DNA of 64,000 bases, taken from contig JBGAIH010000005.1 in NCBI GenBank assembly GCA_044225675.1, positions 114,098-178,097 of the forward strand. The letters are read 5' to 3'. Below are positions 17,647 to 26,341 of this stretch, piece by piece. The notes below the pieces were generated by a model. The model searched no databases. It was not told where the DNA came from and saw only the letters and a program-made list of their open reading frames with translations. Made by a program: the position numbers and the translations under genes. Positions within the stretch are counted from its first letter, which is position 1. Each line of letters starts with the position of its first letter. The DNA is from JACMQX01 sp044225675. GTDB lineage: Bacteria; Pseudomonadota; Gammaproteobacteria; Burkholderiales; Burkholderiaceae_C.

Positions 17647-17712
17647 GGGCGTTCCCCGGTGAGTGCGAAGGGGTGCAAGGCGAGCGGACAAGGCAGGCAG
17701 ACGCGCGGCGCG

Positions 17713-18804
17713 TCAGGCCATCGCCAGCTCGGGCTGGGCGGCCGGCTGATGGGGCGGATCGCCCGCGATCTCGCGCTGCACGGCCGGGATGATGACCTTG
17801 CCCCACAGCTCGAGCTGGCGCAGCATGGTCGGGTGGTCGAAGTCGCCCATCTGCGTCTGGAAGCAGTAGTGCACCGGCTTGAGCGTGCGAATCTCGTTGA
17901 CCACGCGTTCGATCACCAGGTCCACCGAGCCCACGGGCAGGTTGGCGCGCATTTCGTCGAGCGTCGGTTCGCCTTCGACGATGCCTTCTTCCACCTGGTA
18001 GTCGTCGGCGATCTGCGCGGTGCGGCGCTTGAGGCTGACGGCCACGCGGCGCTGGTAGCGCGCGCAGTCGAGGTAGCGCTCGACGTCGGACTTGTTGTCG
18101 CTGGCGAAGGCGGCACGCAGCAGGCCCACGCGCACCTTGGCCGGGTCCTTGCCTTCGGCGGTCGCGACCTTGTCGATCAGCGCGCGGGTGCTCTGCAGCT
18201 TTTCGAGGCCGCCGTCGCCGCCCGAGACGAACACATGGTGGTTGCCGCGCACCGCACGCGCGACGAAGGCCGGGTCCACGCTGGTGATCCACATCGGCGG
18301 GCCGGGCTGCTGCACCGCGCGCTGGCTGATCGCGCTCATCGGCTGCTGGTAGTACTGGCCCTCGTAGCTGAACTTGGGCTGCTTCAGACCCAGCTCCAGC
18401 ATGTCGAGCATTTCGAAGGTGCGCTGCTTGGCCGTCTCCAGCGAGACGCCGAAGCGCTCGAACTCGAAGTGCTGGTAGCCCGAGCCGATGCCCAGGTTCA
18501 GCCGGCCGTCGGACAGCTGGTCGACCATGGCCACGTCGGCGATCAGGCGCGCCGGCTGGTACAGTGGCGCGACCACGATGCCGCTGCCCAGGCGGATCCT
18601 GCGGGTGACGGCGGCGACGTGCGCGATCATCGTCAGCGGCGACGAGCACATGCCGTAGTTGCTGAAGTGATGCTCGGCGTACCAGGCCGCGCCGAAGCCG
18701 GCCTCGTCGGCCAGGCGCGTCTGCTCCACGGCGTCACGCAGGATCTCGTACGAGGTCTTGTGCTTGTTGCGCTGCTGCATCAGGATGAAAATGCCGAAAT
18801 CCAT
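17713..18804 (-). CDS. Luciferase-like flavin-dependent monooxygenase (LLM class)
   Basis: The 363-residue protein begins MDFGIFILMQQRN and contains WYAEHHFSNYG, GIVVAPLYQPARLIADVAM and DGRLNLGIGSGYQHFEF, typical of bacterial-luciferase-fold monooxygenases that use FMNH2 from a separate reductase. GAGGAG lies 7 nt before the ATG. The reductase gene follows on the same strand, which makes a classic two-component pair, and a LysR gene diverges upstream. Substrate is unknown; placement next to the acyl-CoA block suggests it may oxygenate an early intermediate, but the terminator after the reductase shows that the units can be expressed separately. Confidence 0.9.
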   Translation of the reverse strand: MDFGIFILMQQRNKHKTSYEILRDAVEQTRLADEAGFGAAWYAEHHFSNYGMCSSPLTMIAHVAAVTRRIRLGSGIVVAPLYQPARLIADVAMVDQLSDGRLNLGIGSGYQHFEFERFGVSLETAKQRTFEMLDMLELGLKQPKFSYEGQYYQQPMSAISQRAVQQPGPPMWITSVDPAFVARAVRGNHHVFVSGGDGGLEKLQSTRALIDKVATAEGKDPAKVRVGLLRAAFASDNKSDVERYLDCARYQRRVAVSLKRRTAQIADDYQVEEGIVEGEPTLDEMRANLPVGSVDLVIERVVNEIRTLKPVHYCFQTQMGDFDHPTMLRQLELWGKVIIPAVQREIAGDPPHQPAAQPELAMA

Positions 18805-18901
18805 GGGTTTGCTCCTCGTGGCTTGATGTGTGGGACGATGTTAGGAACCGGATGCCCCTCGTGAACGCCAACCTGCGCACAGCTTCTTTGCGTCTTCCGA
18901 A

Positions 18902-19858
18902 ATGAAAGCGCTCGACTCGCTGCGGATCTTCGTGATCACCCAGCGCAAGGGCAGCCTGTCTGCGGCTGCCCGCAGCCTCAGCCTGTCGCCGGCCACGATC
19001 TCGCGCCGCATCAGCGCGCTGGAGGAGGAGCTGGGCGTGCAGCTGGTCGACCGCACCAGCCGCAATCTCAAGGTCACCGAAGCCGGCCAGGCCTTCCTGA
19101 GCCGCGCCGAGGCGGTGCTCGAAGCCATGGCCGAGGCCGAGCAGGCCGCGCGCGATGCACGCGAGCGCCCCGAGGGGCGGCTGCGCATCCACTCGCGCAC
19201 GCAGATCGGCATCCGCGTGATCGCGCCGCTGCTGCCGCGCTTTGCCCGCCTGTACCCCGACATCCAGGTGGAGTACGAGCTGTCGGAGCATCCGGTGAAC
19301 ATCGTCGGCCAGGACTTCGACGTCGACATCCGCACCGGCGAGTCGCTGGACTCGGGCTTCGTCATCAAGCGGCTGCTCAGCAGCGACGAGGTGCTGGTCG
19401 CCAGCCCCGAGTTCGCGCGGCGGCATCCGCGAATCAGGCATCCTGCCGACCTCGCGAAGCTGCCCTGCCTGACCTACCGGCGCGACCAGGAGTCCACGAG
19501 CTGGAAGTTCATCGACCCGCAAGGCGAGCAGCACGAGCTGCCGATCCAGGGCGTGCTCAGCTCCAACAACGGCGAGGTGCTGCGTCTGGCTGCCATGGGG
19601 GGCATGGGCGTGGCGCTGCTGTCGGAATCGGCGGTGCGCGCCTGCATCGACGACGGCACGCTGGTGCGCCTGCTGCCCGAGTACCGCTTTGCCGTGCGCC
19701 AGTTCTCCAACGGCGTGTTCGCCGTGTTCCGGCAGGGCCGCACCCTGCCGCTGAAGGTCCGGGCCTTCGTGGACTTCGTGGCCGAGGCGCTGCGCGAGGA
19801 GGGTGGGCCGTATGAGCCCGTACCTGCGGAGCCCGTGCCTCCGGATGCCAGGCCCTAA
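18902..19858 (+). CDS. LysR-type transcriptional regulator
   Basis: The 318-residue protein has an N-terminal winged helix-turn-helix (FVITQRKGSLSAAARSL, SPATISRRISALEEELGVQL) and a substrate-binding domain from about residue 90. It is divergent from the luciferase-like monooxygenase gene with 97 bp between the starts, the usual arrangement for a LysR controlling its neighbour. It therefore probably regulates the monooxygenase-reductase pair. The C-terminal Pro-rich tail is dispensable-looking. Its last 4 nt overlap the convergent gluconolactonase-like gene. Confidence 0.92.
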   Translation: MKALDSLRIFVITQRKGSLSAAARSLSLSPATISRRISALEEELGVQLVDRTSRNLKVTEAGQAFLSRAEAVLEAMAEAEQAARDARERPEGRLRIHSRTQIGIRVIAPLLPRFARLYPDIQVEYELSEHPVNIVGQDFDVDIRTGESLDSGFVIKRLLSSDEVLVASPEFARRHPRIRHPADLAKLPCLTYRRDQESTSWKFIDPQGEQHELPIQGVLSSNNGEVLRLAAMGGMGVALLSESAVRACIDDGTLVRLLPEYRFAVRQFSNGVFAVFRQGRTLPLKVRAFVDFVAEALREEGGPYEPVPAEPVPPDARP

Positions 19859-20769
19859 GGCTTTTCGCGGCCCGCGCCATACCGGGCCGCCGGCACGCCC
19901 GGTGCGGGCAAGCCCTCCAGCGCGAAGAGTCCGCCATCGTGCGGCAGCGGCCCCGTGAGGTGCGTGCTGCGCGAGATCGAGGTGATGAAGGCGGTGCGCC
20001 AGCCCGGGCCGCCGAAGCACAGGCTCGTGGGGTGGGTCACGGGCAGCTGCAGCAGCCGCTCGAGCTGCCCCGCCGGCGTGTAGCGCGCGAGCTGACCGGT
20101 GCGCGGCAGCACCGTCCAGACACAGTTTTCGGCATCCACCGTGGCGCCGTCGGGGCCCGAGCCGAGCGCGTCGGTCTGCGCGAACGCGCGCCGTGCACCG
20201 AGCGGGCCATCGGGCGTGTAGTCGTAGGCCCACACGGTGCGCGTGGGGCTGTCGGCGACGTACAAGGTGCGGCCGTCGAGGCTGAAGCAGGGACCGTTGG
20301 TCAGGGCGAATCCGTCCGCGAGCTTCTCCAGCGTGCCCTCCGCGCGCAGGCGGTACAGCCCGCCCAGCAGGGCCTCGCCTTCGCGCCGGTTGTTGTGCAG
20401 CGTGCCGGTGACGAAATTCCCCCAGGGGTCGCATTTACCGTCGTTGAGCCGCACGTCGGGGTGGTCGACCTCGATGCGAGCGAGCACATGCAGCTCGCGC
20501 CGCGTGAAGTCGTAGCGGCCCAGCCCGTCGCGCAGCGCGACGACGGCCGCCGGGCCGTCGGCTTGCGGCGCACAGGGCGCGACCGAGCCCAGCGGCGCGG
20601 GCAGGGCATGGCGCTCGGTGCGGCCGTCGGCATGGCGGCGGTGCAGCACGCCGGCCAGGGCGTCGATCCAGCACAGGGTGCGGGTCGCGTCATCCCAGTA
20701 CGGGCTCTCGCCCAGCAGGTCCCGGCTGTCCCCCAGCCGGACCGGTGTCACCTCAAGCAGCTCGGTCAT
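19855..20769 (-). CDS. SMP-30/gluconolactonase/LRE family protein
   Basis: The 304-residue beta-propeller protein contains LLGESPYWDD (metal ligand E21), the HPDVRLNDGKCDPWGNFVTG segment, TNGPCFSLDGRTLYVADS, and GPDGATVDAEN with a conserved Asp, matching SMP-30 sugar lactonases. Such enzymes hydrolyse aldonolactones with a divalent metal. The start lies 106 bp from that of a divergent CoA-transferase; two palindromes in between are likely control sites. The C-terminal half is slightly short for the family, but the metal-binding positions appear intact. Confidence 0.88.
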   Translation of the reverse strand: MTELLEVTPVRLGDSRDLLGESPYWDDATRTLCWIDALAGVLHRRHADGRTERHALPAPLGSVAPCAPQADGPAAVVALRDGLGRYDFTRRELHVLARIEVDHPDVRLNDGKCDPWGNFVTGTLHNNRREGEALLGGLYRLRAEGTLEKLADGFALTNGPCFSLDGRTLYVADSPTRTVWAYDYTPDGPLGARRAFAQTDALGSGPDGATVDAENCVWTVLPRTGQLARYTPAGQLERLLQLPVTHPTSLCFGGPGWRTAFITSISRSTHLTGPLPHDGGLFALEGLPAPGVPAARYGAGREKP

Positions 20770-20792
20770 GCCGACGAGTGTGCCGGCGGCAT

Positions 20793-20832
20793 GCAGCGCC
20801 GCTCGCGGCGGCGCTGCAAAGCTGCTTTGCAG
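20793..20832. promoter_or_regulatory. Two overlapping perfect palindromes between divergent genes
   Basis: GCAGCGCCGC (20793-20802) pairs perfectly with GCGGCGCTGC (20808-20817) across a 5-nt loop. Overlapping it, CTGCAAAG (20814-20821) pairs with CTTTGCAG (20825-20832) across 3 nt. They lie midway between the lactonase and CoA-transferase starts, as expected for an operator bound by a dimeric regulator. The shared bases would make the two structures exclusive in RNA. No regulator gene is adjacent, so the binder is unknown. Confidence 0.55.
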
Positions 20833-20875
20833 ATCCTGCGGGGCTGCGGCTGCACGGCGCTCCTAGAGTGCGCGC

Positions 20876-22138
20876 ATGAGTCCATCTTCCCCGTCTGCAT
20901 CTGGCCCGCCTGCCACGGCCATGCCCGCCATCGCTTCGTCCGACGCGGCCCCGCCACCCCTGGAAGGTTTCTGCGTCGTCGAACTGGGCAACTACATTGC
21001 GGGGCCTGGCACCGCCATGGCCCTGGCCGACCTGGGCGCCCGCGTCATCAAGATCGAGCCGCCTGAGGGCGACGCGGCGCGCTCGACCGGACCCTTCGGC
21101 ATGGCCATGCTGCGCGCCTACAACCGCGACAAGCAGTCCATCGCGATCAACCTGCGCGAGCCGCGCGGCATGGCCGTGGCGCGACGTCTGATCGCCGGCG
21201 CCGACGTGCTGGTGCAGAACCTGCGGCCCGGCGCGGCCGAGGCGCTGGGCCTGGGCCCGGACACGCTGCGTGCCGCGCACCCGGGGCTGGTGTACGTGTC
21301 GATTGCGGGTTTCCCCGAGGGCGCGCCCTCGCGCGACCGGCCCGGCTATGACATCGCGGCCCAGGCCGAAAGCGGGCTGATGTCGGTCACGGGCGAGGCG
21401 AATGGCCTGCCGCAGCGCGTGGGCACGACCATCGTGGACGCGGCCACGGTGCAGGTGGCCGCACAGGCGGTGCTGGCCGCCCTGCTGCGCCGCGTGCGCA
21501 CCGGGCGGGGCGAGACCATCCACGTCTCGCTGCTGGAGGTCGCGCTCAACCTGCAGATGGCCAACTGGAGCGACTTCCTGGTGCGCGGCGTCGAGCCGGT
21601 GCGCTGCGGCGACGGCCAGCCCATGGCCGCGCCGGCGGCCGACATCTTCTTCACGCGCGATGGCATGGTCGTGGTGTCGGCCTACGTGCAGGCGCACTGG
21701 CTGCGGCTGTGCGAGGTCATCGGTGCGCCGGCGCTGGCCGCGGATCCGCGCTTTGCCAGCAACGAGCTGCGCGTGGCCAACCGGCCGGCCATGAAGGCGG
21801 CCGTGGGCGAGCATCTGGCGCGTCTGGGCACGGACGAGTGCGTGGCCCTGCTCGCGTCGCGGGGCATCGTCGCCGGCGTGGTGCGCGGCTACCGCAGTGC
21901 GTTGCAGAGCGCGGACTTCCAGGCCAGCAGCATGCGGGTCGATGCGCTGCCACAGGGGCCGGCGGCCGGCTACCCGAGCTTCGGCCTGCCCTATGCGATG
22001 CGCGACACGCCGCGCCGCGCCACCCACGCAGCGCCGGTGCTGGGCGCCCACACGGTGCAGGTGCTGCGCGAGGCGGGCCTGGCCGAAGCCGAGATCGCCG
22101 ATCTCCAGGCGGCCGGTGTGGTCAAGGCGGCGACCTGA
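20876..22138 (+). CDS. Family III CoA-transferase (CaiB/BaiF)
   Basis: The 420-residue protein shows VVELGNYIAGPGTAMALADL near the N-terminus, RVIKIEPP, NLRPGAAEALGLG, and the catalytic Asp (D188 in TIVDAATVQ) before LLRRVRTGRGE. Family III enzymes move CoA between carboxylic acids through an Asp-CoA thioester. About 30 Pro/Ala/Ser residues precede the domain. It may activate an acid taken up by the Bug receptor encoded next. The stop is inside a 13-bp duplicated sequence. Confidence 0.9.
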   Translation: MSPSSPSASGPPATAMPAIASSDAAPPPLEGFCVVELGNYIAGPGTAMALADLGARVIKIEPPEGDAARSTGPFGMAMLRAYNRDKQSIAINLREPRGMAVARRLIAGADVLVQNLRPGAAEALGLGPDTLRAAHPGLVYVSIAGFPEGAPSRDRPGYDIAAQAESGLMSVTGEANGLPQRVGTTIVDAATVQVAAQAVLAALLRRVRTGRGETIHVSLLEVALNLQMANWSDFLVRGVEPVRCGDGQPMAAPAADIFFTRDGMVVVSAYVQAHWLRLCEVIGAPALAADPRFASNELRVANRPAMKAAVGEHLARLGTDECVALLASRGIVAGVVRGYRSALQSADFQASSMRVDALPQGPAAGYPSFGLPYAMRDTPRRATHAAPVLGAHTVQVLREAGLAEAEIADLQAAGVVKAAT

Positions 22139-22160
22139 TCCGGCGCACTGATCCGGCGCA
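22135..22160. repeat. 13-bp tandem duplication at the CoA-transferase stop
   Basis: CTGATCCGGCGCA occurs twice head-to-tail (22135-22147 and 22148-22160), and the first copy contains the stop codon. It has no coding consequence that I can see. Confidence 0.9.
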
Positions 22161-22197
22161 CTGAGTCGGCAGCCTCCCCGACGCCGTTGCATGCACG

Positions 22198-22225
22198 GCA
22201 CGGAAACCATCTTTTCATTCCGTGC
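22198..22225. promoter_or_regulatory. Inverted repeat upstream of a Bug receptor gene
   Basis: GCACGGAA (22198-22205) and TTCCGTGC (22218-22225) are perfect inverted copies separated by 12 nt, 93 nt before the receptor start. The spacing gives arm centres about two helical turns apart, as for a dimeric repressor or activator site. A hairpin at the end of the CoA-transferase transcript is an alternative, but no T-tract follows. Confidence 0.4.
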
Positions 22226-22317
22226 AGCATCGGCCTGCGAAGCCGGTCCTAAACTGGCCAGCGCTGCGGAGCCCCAGCAACAGAACTCTTCCAGCAGCCC
22301 GACCCCAAGGAGACAAC

Positions 22318-23274
22318 ATGAACCTCAGAAAGATGCTGGCCGCCCTGGCCATGGGCCTGTGCGCCGCCGGATCGGCCCTGGCGCAGCAGCCCGCCAAGAT
22401 CATCGTCCCCTTCCCGCCCGGCGGTGGCACCGACCAGTATGTGCGCCTGCTGGCCTCCGAGCTGAACAAGCGCGGCATGCAGGTCATCGTCGACAACAAG
22501 CCCGGCGCCAGCGGCATCGTCGCCGCCGACTTCGTGGCGCGCTCGCGGCCCGACGGCCAGACCATCCTCATGTCCTCGCTCGGCATCCTGGCGAGCAACA
22601 CGGTGATGTACGACAAGCTGCCCTATGACCCGGCCAAGGACTTCGCGCCGGTCACGCAGATCGCCTACCAGCCGTCCATCGTGGTCGGCCGCCCTGACCT
22701 GCCGTACAAGAACATCAAGGAGATGGTGGCCTATGCCAAGTCCAATCCCGGCAAGATCAACCGCGGCTCGCCCGGGGCGTCGATCCTGACCAATCTGGCG
22801 CCGATGGCGTTCGAGAAGATGGCCGGCATCAGCACCACGCACATTCCGTTCAGTGGCGACGCACCGGGTCTGCAGGCGCTGCTGGGCGGGCAGATCGACA
22901 TCCACGGCACCTCCATCACCGGCCCGCTGCAGCACATCCGCGCCGGCAAGATGCGGGTGCTCGGCGTCATGGACAGCCAGCGCCTGTCGCAGGTGCCCGA
23001 CGCGCCCACCTTCAAGGAGCAGGGCTACGACATCGAGGCGCTGCTGTGGTATTCGCTGTCGGTGCCGTCGGCCACGCCGCGCGACGTGATCGACCGCATC
23101 AACAAGGCGGTCAACCAGGTGATCGCCGATCCCGAGTTCGTGACCCGTGCGCGCGCCATCGGCATGGAGCCGCGCGGCAGCTCGCCCGAGGAGCTGGGCC
23201 GCTTCATCAAGACCGAGTTCGACCGCTGGGTTCCGCTGCTGCAGAGCCTGAACCTGCCCAAGCAGGCCCAGTGA
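22318..23274 (+). CDS. Bug/TctC-family periplasmic solute-binding receptor
   Basis: The 318-residue protein has a standard Sec signal peptide (MNLRKMLAALAMGLCAAG, cleavage near ALAQQ). The mature part begins KIIVPFPPGGGTDQYVR, then DNKPGASGIV and HIPFSGDAP. AAGGAGA lies 6 nt before the ATG at 22318. It is translationally coupled to the downstream SDR through GTGA overlap. The ligand is unknown; the upstream CoA-transferase and downstream SDR suggest an organic acid that is then activated and reduced or oxidised. Confidence 0.92.
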   Translation: MNLRKMLAALAMGLCAAGSALAQQPAKIIVPFPPGGGTDQYVRLLASELNKRGMQVIVDNKPGASGIVAADFVARSRPDGQTILMSSLGILASNTVMYDKLPYDPAKDFAPVTQIAYQPSIVVGRPDLPYKNIKEMVAYAKSNPGKINRGSPGASILTNLAPMAFEKMAGISTTHIPFSGDAPGLQALLGGQIDIHGTSITGPLQHIRAGKMRVLGVMDSQRLSQVPDAPTFKEQGYDIEALLWYSLSVPSATPRDVIDRINKAVNQVIADPEFVTRARAIGMEPRGSSPEELGRFIKTEFDRWVPLLQSLNLPKQAQ

Positions 23275-24053
23275 GCGGTGCCGCCTTGAGCGCCGCCCGC
23301 CTGTTCGACGAAGGCACGGTGGCGCTGGTCAGCGGCGCGAGCCAGGGCATCGGCCGTGCCGTGGCCGCCCGTCTCATGGAGGCCGGCTGCCGCGTCGCGC
23401 TCACGGACGTGAGCCTGGCCAGCGCACGCCAGGCCGCCCAGGCCCTGGGCGCCGGTGAAGACCGCTGCCTGCCCCTCGCGCTGGACGTGCGCGATGCCGC
23501 GCGCTGCGCCGAGGTGGTGGCGCTGATCAACCGATTGTGGGGGCCGGTGGCCGTTCTCGTGAACAACGCGGGCGTCGGCGGGCAGGCGGGCGCCACCGAC
23601 GCCGAGGCGCTGGCCGCCGACCTCGACCGCGTGATGGCGGTGAACGTCAAGGGCGTGCTCCAGCTCACGATGGCCTGCGGCGAGGACCTGCGCCGCACCC
23701 GGGGCGCGGTGGTCAACGTCGCGTCGATCACCACGCTGGTGGCCACGAGCGCCAATCTGGTCTACGGCACGTCCAAGGGTGCGGTGGGCCAGCTCACCCG
23801 TTTTCTTGCGCGCGACTTCGGGCCGGCCGGCGTCCGCGTGAATGCCGTCGCGCCCGGCCTCGTGATGACGCCGATGACTGAGCGGATTGCCGAAGACGCC
23901 GAGCGCATGGCGCGCATGACCGGGCGGACCTTCCTCAAGCGTGTGGCCGAGCCCGACGACATCGCGGGCCCCGTGGTGTTCCTGGCCTCGCCGATGGCCC
24001 GCTACGTCACCGGCGCGATCCTGCCGGTGGACGGCGGGCATACCGCCAACTGA
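23271..24053 (+). CDS. Short-chain dehydrogenase/reductase (SDR)
   Basis: This is a 260-residue classical SDR starting with GTG at 23271, overlapping the receptor stop. Motifs are SGASQGIGRAV, NNAGVGG, VNVASITT (catalytic Ser), VYGTSKGA (Tyr and Lys) and ILPVDGGHT. An Asp after strand two (LTDVS) suggests NAD use. It is co-transcribed with the Bug receptor and probably oxidises a hydroxy group of the imported compound. No downstream partner continues the operon; the next gene is convergent. Confidence 0.9.
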   Translation: MSGAALSAARLFDEGTVALVSGASQGIGRAVAARLMEAGCRVALTDVSLASARQAAQALGAGEDRCLPLALDVRDAARCAEVVALINRLWGPVAVLVNNAGVGGQAGATDAEALAADLDRVMAVNVKGVLQLTMACGEDLRRTRGAVVNVASITTLVATSANLVYGTSKGAVGQLTRFLARDFGPAGVRVNAVAPGLVMTPMTERIAEDAERMARMTGRTFLKRVAEPDDIAGPVVFLASPMARYVTGAILPVDGGHTAN

Positions 24054-24083
24054 ATCGCGGCAACGAGCCGCACACGCCTCCCG

Positions 24084-25052
24084 CTAAGCCTTTCGCCCCT
24101 GCTGCGCCAGATGGGCGAGCGCGGGTGCGAGCTGCGGCCAGCGGAAGCTGAAGCCGGCGCGCAGCGCCGCTTCGGGCGCGACGCTCTGCCCATGGGTCAG
24201 CAGCTCGGCCATCTCGCCGAGCGCCAGGCGCAGCAGCCCGGCCGGCATCCGAAGCCGGGCGCTGCGGCCGAAGGCGGCCGCCGTCTCCTGCACGAAGCGC
24301 GCCTGCGTCACCCGCTCGGGCGCCACGGCATTGACCGCGCCCGTGAGCGAGGCGTCGTCGAGCGCCAGTCGCAGCAGGCCCACGGCATCGTCCAGGTGGA
24401 TCCAGGGCACGGGCTGCCGGCCGTCGCCGATTCTTGCGCCGAGGCCCAGCCGGGCCGACAGCGCCAGGCCCGGGAACGCGCCGCCCCCGGGGCCGAGCAC
24501 GATCCCGGGCCGCAGCCGCACGACGCGCAGGCCAAGCGCTTCCACACGCAGGGCCGCCGCCTCCGCCGCGATGCACAGGTCGGACTGGAAGCGGCCCGGC
24601 TGCGGCGGCGCCGCTTCCGTGAGCACCACGTCCGTGGGCGGCAGTCCGTAGTAGCCCACGGCCGAGGCGCTCACGAGCACGCGGGGCCGCCAGTCCTGCG
24701 CCGCCAGGTAGGTGCGCACCCGCTCCAGCGTCTGCACGCGGCTGTCCACCAGGCGCTGGCGCCGCGCGCGCGTCCAGGGCGGGCCGATGACCGGCGCGCC
24801 CGCCAGATGCACGACGGCATCGAAGCGGATCGACGGCGTGAGCGTGTCCAGCCGTTCGACGGCCTGCAGCCGGGGGGCTGCGGCCGGGCCGAGCAGCCGA
24901 CGCAGCCGCGCGACCCGCGCCGCGTCGCGCGTGAGGACATGCACCGCATGGCCATCGGCCAGCAGGCTGCGCACCAGCGCCGAGCCGACGAAGCCGGTGC
25001 CGCCGGTGACGAGGAGGGCCTGCGGGGCGGGGGATGGAGCGTTTTGAGGCAT
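24084..25052 (-). CDS. TIGR01777-family NAD-dependent epimerase/dehydratase-like protein
   Basis: The 322-residue extended-SDR protein has VTGGTGFVGSALVRSLLADGH at the N-terminus, VVHLAGAPV, SASAVGYYG with the conserved Tyr, VVRLRPGIVLGPGGGAF and a PWIHLDDAVGLL segment, followed by a DUF1731-like C-terminal piece. This is the YfcH/SDR39U1-like family, whose substrate is not known. Start at 25052; the upstream site is weak. It stands alone, convergent with the SDR on its right side of transcription. Confidence 0.85.
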   Translation of the reverse strand: MPQNAPSPAPQALLVTGGTGFVGSALVRSLLADGHAVHVLTRDAARVARLRRLLGPAAAPRLQAVERLDTLTPSIRFDAVVHLAGAPVIGPPWTRARRQRLVDSRVQTLERVRTYLAAQDWRPRVLVSASAVGYYGLPPTDVVLTEAAPPQPGRFQSDLCIAAEAAALRVEALGLRVVRLRPGIVLGPGGGAFPGLALSARLGLGARIGDGRQPVPWIHLDDAVGLLRLALDDASLTGAVNAVAPERVTQARFVQETAAAFGRSARLRMPAGLLRLALGEMAELLTHGQSVAPEAALRAGFSFRWPQLAPALAHLAQQGRKA

Positions 25053-25277
25053 CCGGAGGGTCTTTCTGGCGGGCTCGCAAGTGGCACGGGGGCAGTGTTT
25101 TCCCGTCGGTCTTGCAGAAGCCGTGCGCTGGGCCGATTGTGGCTTTTTCCTGTGACCTGAAAGGTCGCAGGGGTGGGCGCGGTGGCGGCGGCCTGAAAAG
25201 CATGCACAATGGAAGCCGTTCCGGCCAAGTCCCCTCGTTGTGTGCCCGGTGCCGGTCCATTCATAGGCAAACCCGTC

Positions 25278-25484
25278 ATGAAGGCGTTGAAGAGCAGTTT
25301 GGCAAAGGAGTTGCTTGCGGACCCCGAAGCCCGCAAGCATCTGCGCCGCTATCTGGCGCACGTCCCCTCGGGTGCACACGAGGCGGCGCAGTCACCGGAT
25401 GTCATCATCGAACTTCAGTCGCATCACCAGGGTCGCAGTGGCCCCTTGCGCGTCGTTCCTCAGGTAGTTCCTCGACCCGGTTGA
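25278..25484 (+). CDS. Small hypothetical protein, 68 residues
   Basis: Starts MKALKSSLAKELLADPEAR and is mostly helical and charged in the first 30 residues. No strong ribosome site is visible, but it ends 9 nt before the membrane protein gene and shares its lower-GC composition, so the two may be co-expressed. I do not recognise a family. It could also be non-coding. Confidence 0.4.
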   Translation: MKALKSSLAKELLADPEARKHLRRYLAHVPSGAHEAAQSPDVIIELQSHHQGRSGPLRVVPQVVPRPG

Positions 25485-25493
25485 GCGCGGCGC

Positions 25494-26279
25494 ATGAATA
25501 TTGCGCTGCCGGCTCTCGTCGTCTTTGTCCTTCTGTTGCCCGGGTTCATCGTCCGGTCCCGCTTCAAGCGCGCGGAGCGCGCATCGATCGATTATTCCCC
25601 GTTTGGCCAAGTGGTGGCGGAAGCCGTCGTCTGGGCCAGCGTGTTCCATGCGATGTGGCTCGCCGTGGCCTATGGCGCGCTGGGTCAGCGCCTGCAGACA
25701 TCCGTCCTGATGGGTTTGCTCAGTTCGGAGCCGGGGACGCAGTCCCAGGCGCTTCGCGCGCTGGCGCTGGCCGATGGGCAGGTGGCCTGTTACTTCCTCA
25801 CACTGATCATTGCGGCCTACGTCCTGCCCTCGCTGGCGCGTCGCGCCATCGTGCGATGGCGGCTCGACCGCCAGGGTTCGCCGGTCAGTCCGTGGACCCG
25901 TTTTCACGGAGCGCCGTGGTACTACCTGCTGTCGGGAGCCGACTTCGAGGACACCGAGGTGCCGGACCTGATCCAGGTGTCGGCTCTCGTCTCGGTTGGC
26001 AAGGAGCCGATGCTCTATACCGGGGTTCTGGAGGACTATTTCTGTGACGACGAGGGCCAGCTCGACCGGCTTGTTCTGAGCAATACGATGCGCCGCGCCC
26101 TCAGTGCCGACAAGCCGCTGGGCGGCGACCAGGATCCGGCGCGTTTCTATCCCATCGAGGGTGACTATTTCGTGTTGCGCTACAGCGAGGCGATCACGCT
26201 CAACATCCGGTACGTGCGCCTGCTGCCTCTGGAGCCTCTTGACGGTCAAGTCGGAGCGCCCGCATCCGTTCCGACTTGA
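25494..26279 (+). CDS. DUF6338-like membrane-anchored protein of unknown function
   Basis: The 261-residue protein has an N-terminal membrane helix ending in LLLPGFIVRSRF, a second hydrophobic segment near residues 95-115, and a soluble C-terminal domain of about 140 residues with WYYLLSGADFED and MLYTGVLEDYFCDDEGQLD. The Pro-Gly after the first helix, followed later by a small beta-rich domain, resembles DUF6338 proteins, which have no known function. Base composition is less GC-rich than the flanks. A perfect 13-bp hairpin overlaps its stop. Confidence 0.6.
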   Translation: MNIALPALVVFVLLLPGFIVRSRFKRAERASIDYSPFGQVVAEAVVWASVFHAMWLAVAYGALGQRLQTSVLMGLLSSEPGTQSQALRALALADGQVACYFLTLIIAAYVLPSLARRAIVRWRLDRQGSPVSPWTRFHGAPWYYLLSGADFEDTEVPDLIQVSALVSVGKEPMLYTGVLEDYFCDDEGQLDRLVLSNTMRRALSADKPLGGDQDPARFYPIEGDYFVLRYSEAITLNIRYVRLLPLEPLDGQVGAPASVPT

Positions 26280-26282
26280 CCG
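26243..26282. terminator. Perfect 13-bp hairpin at the end of the DUF6338-like gene
   Basis: The arms 26243-26255 (CGGTCAAGTCGGA) and 26270-26282 (TCCGACTTGACCG) are exact inverted copies with a 14-nt loop. The stop codon lies in the right arm. There is no T-run, so it may stabilise mRNA 3' ends or act as a bidirectional block between this gene and the convergent CoA-transferase. Confidence 0.6.
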
Positions 26283-26341
26283 CGCTGGCTGGCGCGCCGT
26301 CCCGCCCCCGTTCGGAAGGGTGACTGCCCGCCCAGCCCCGC

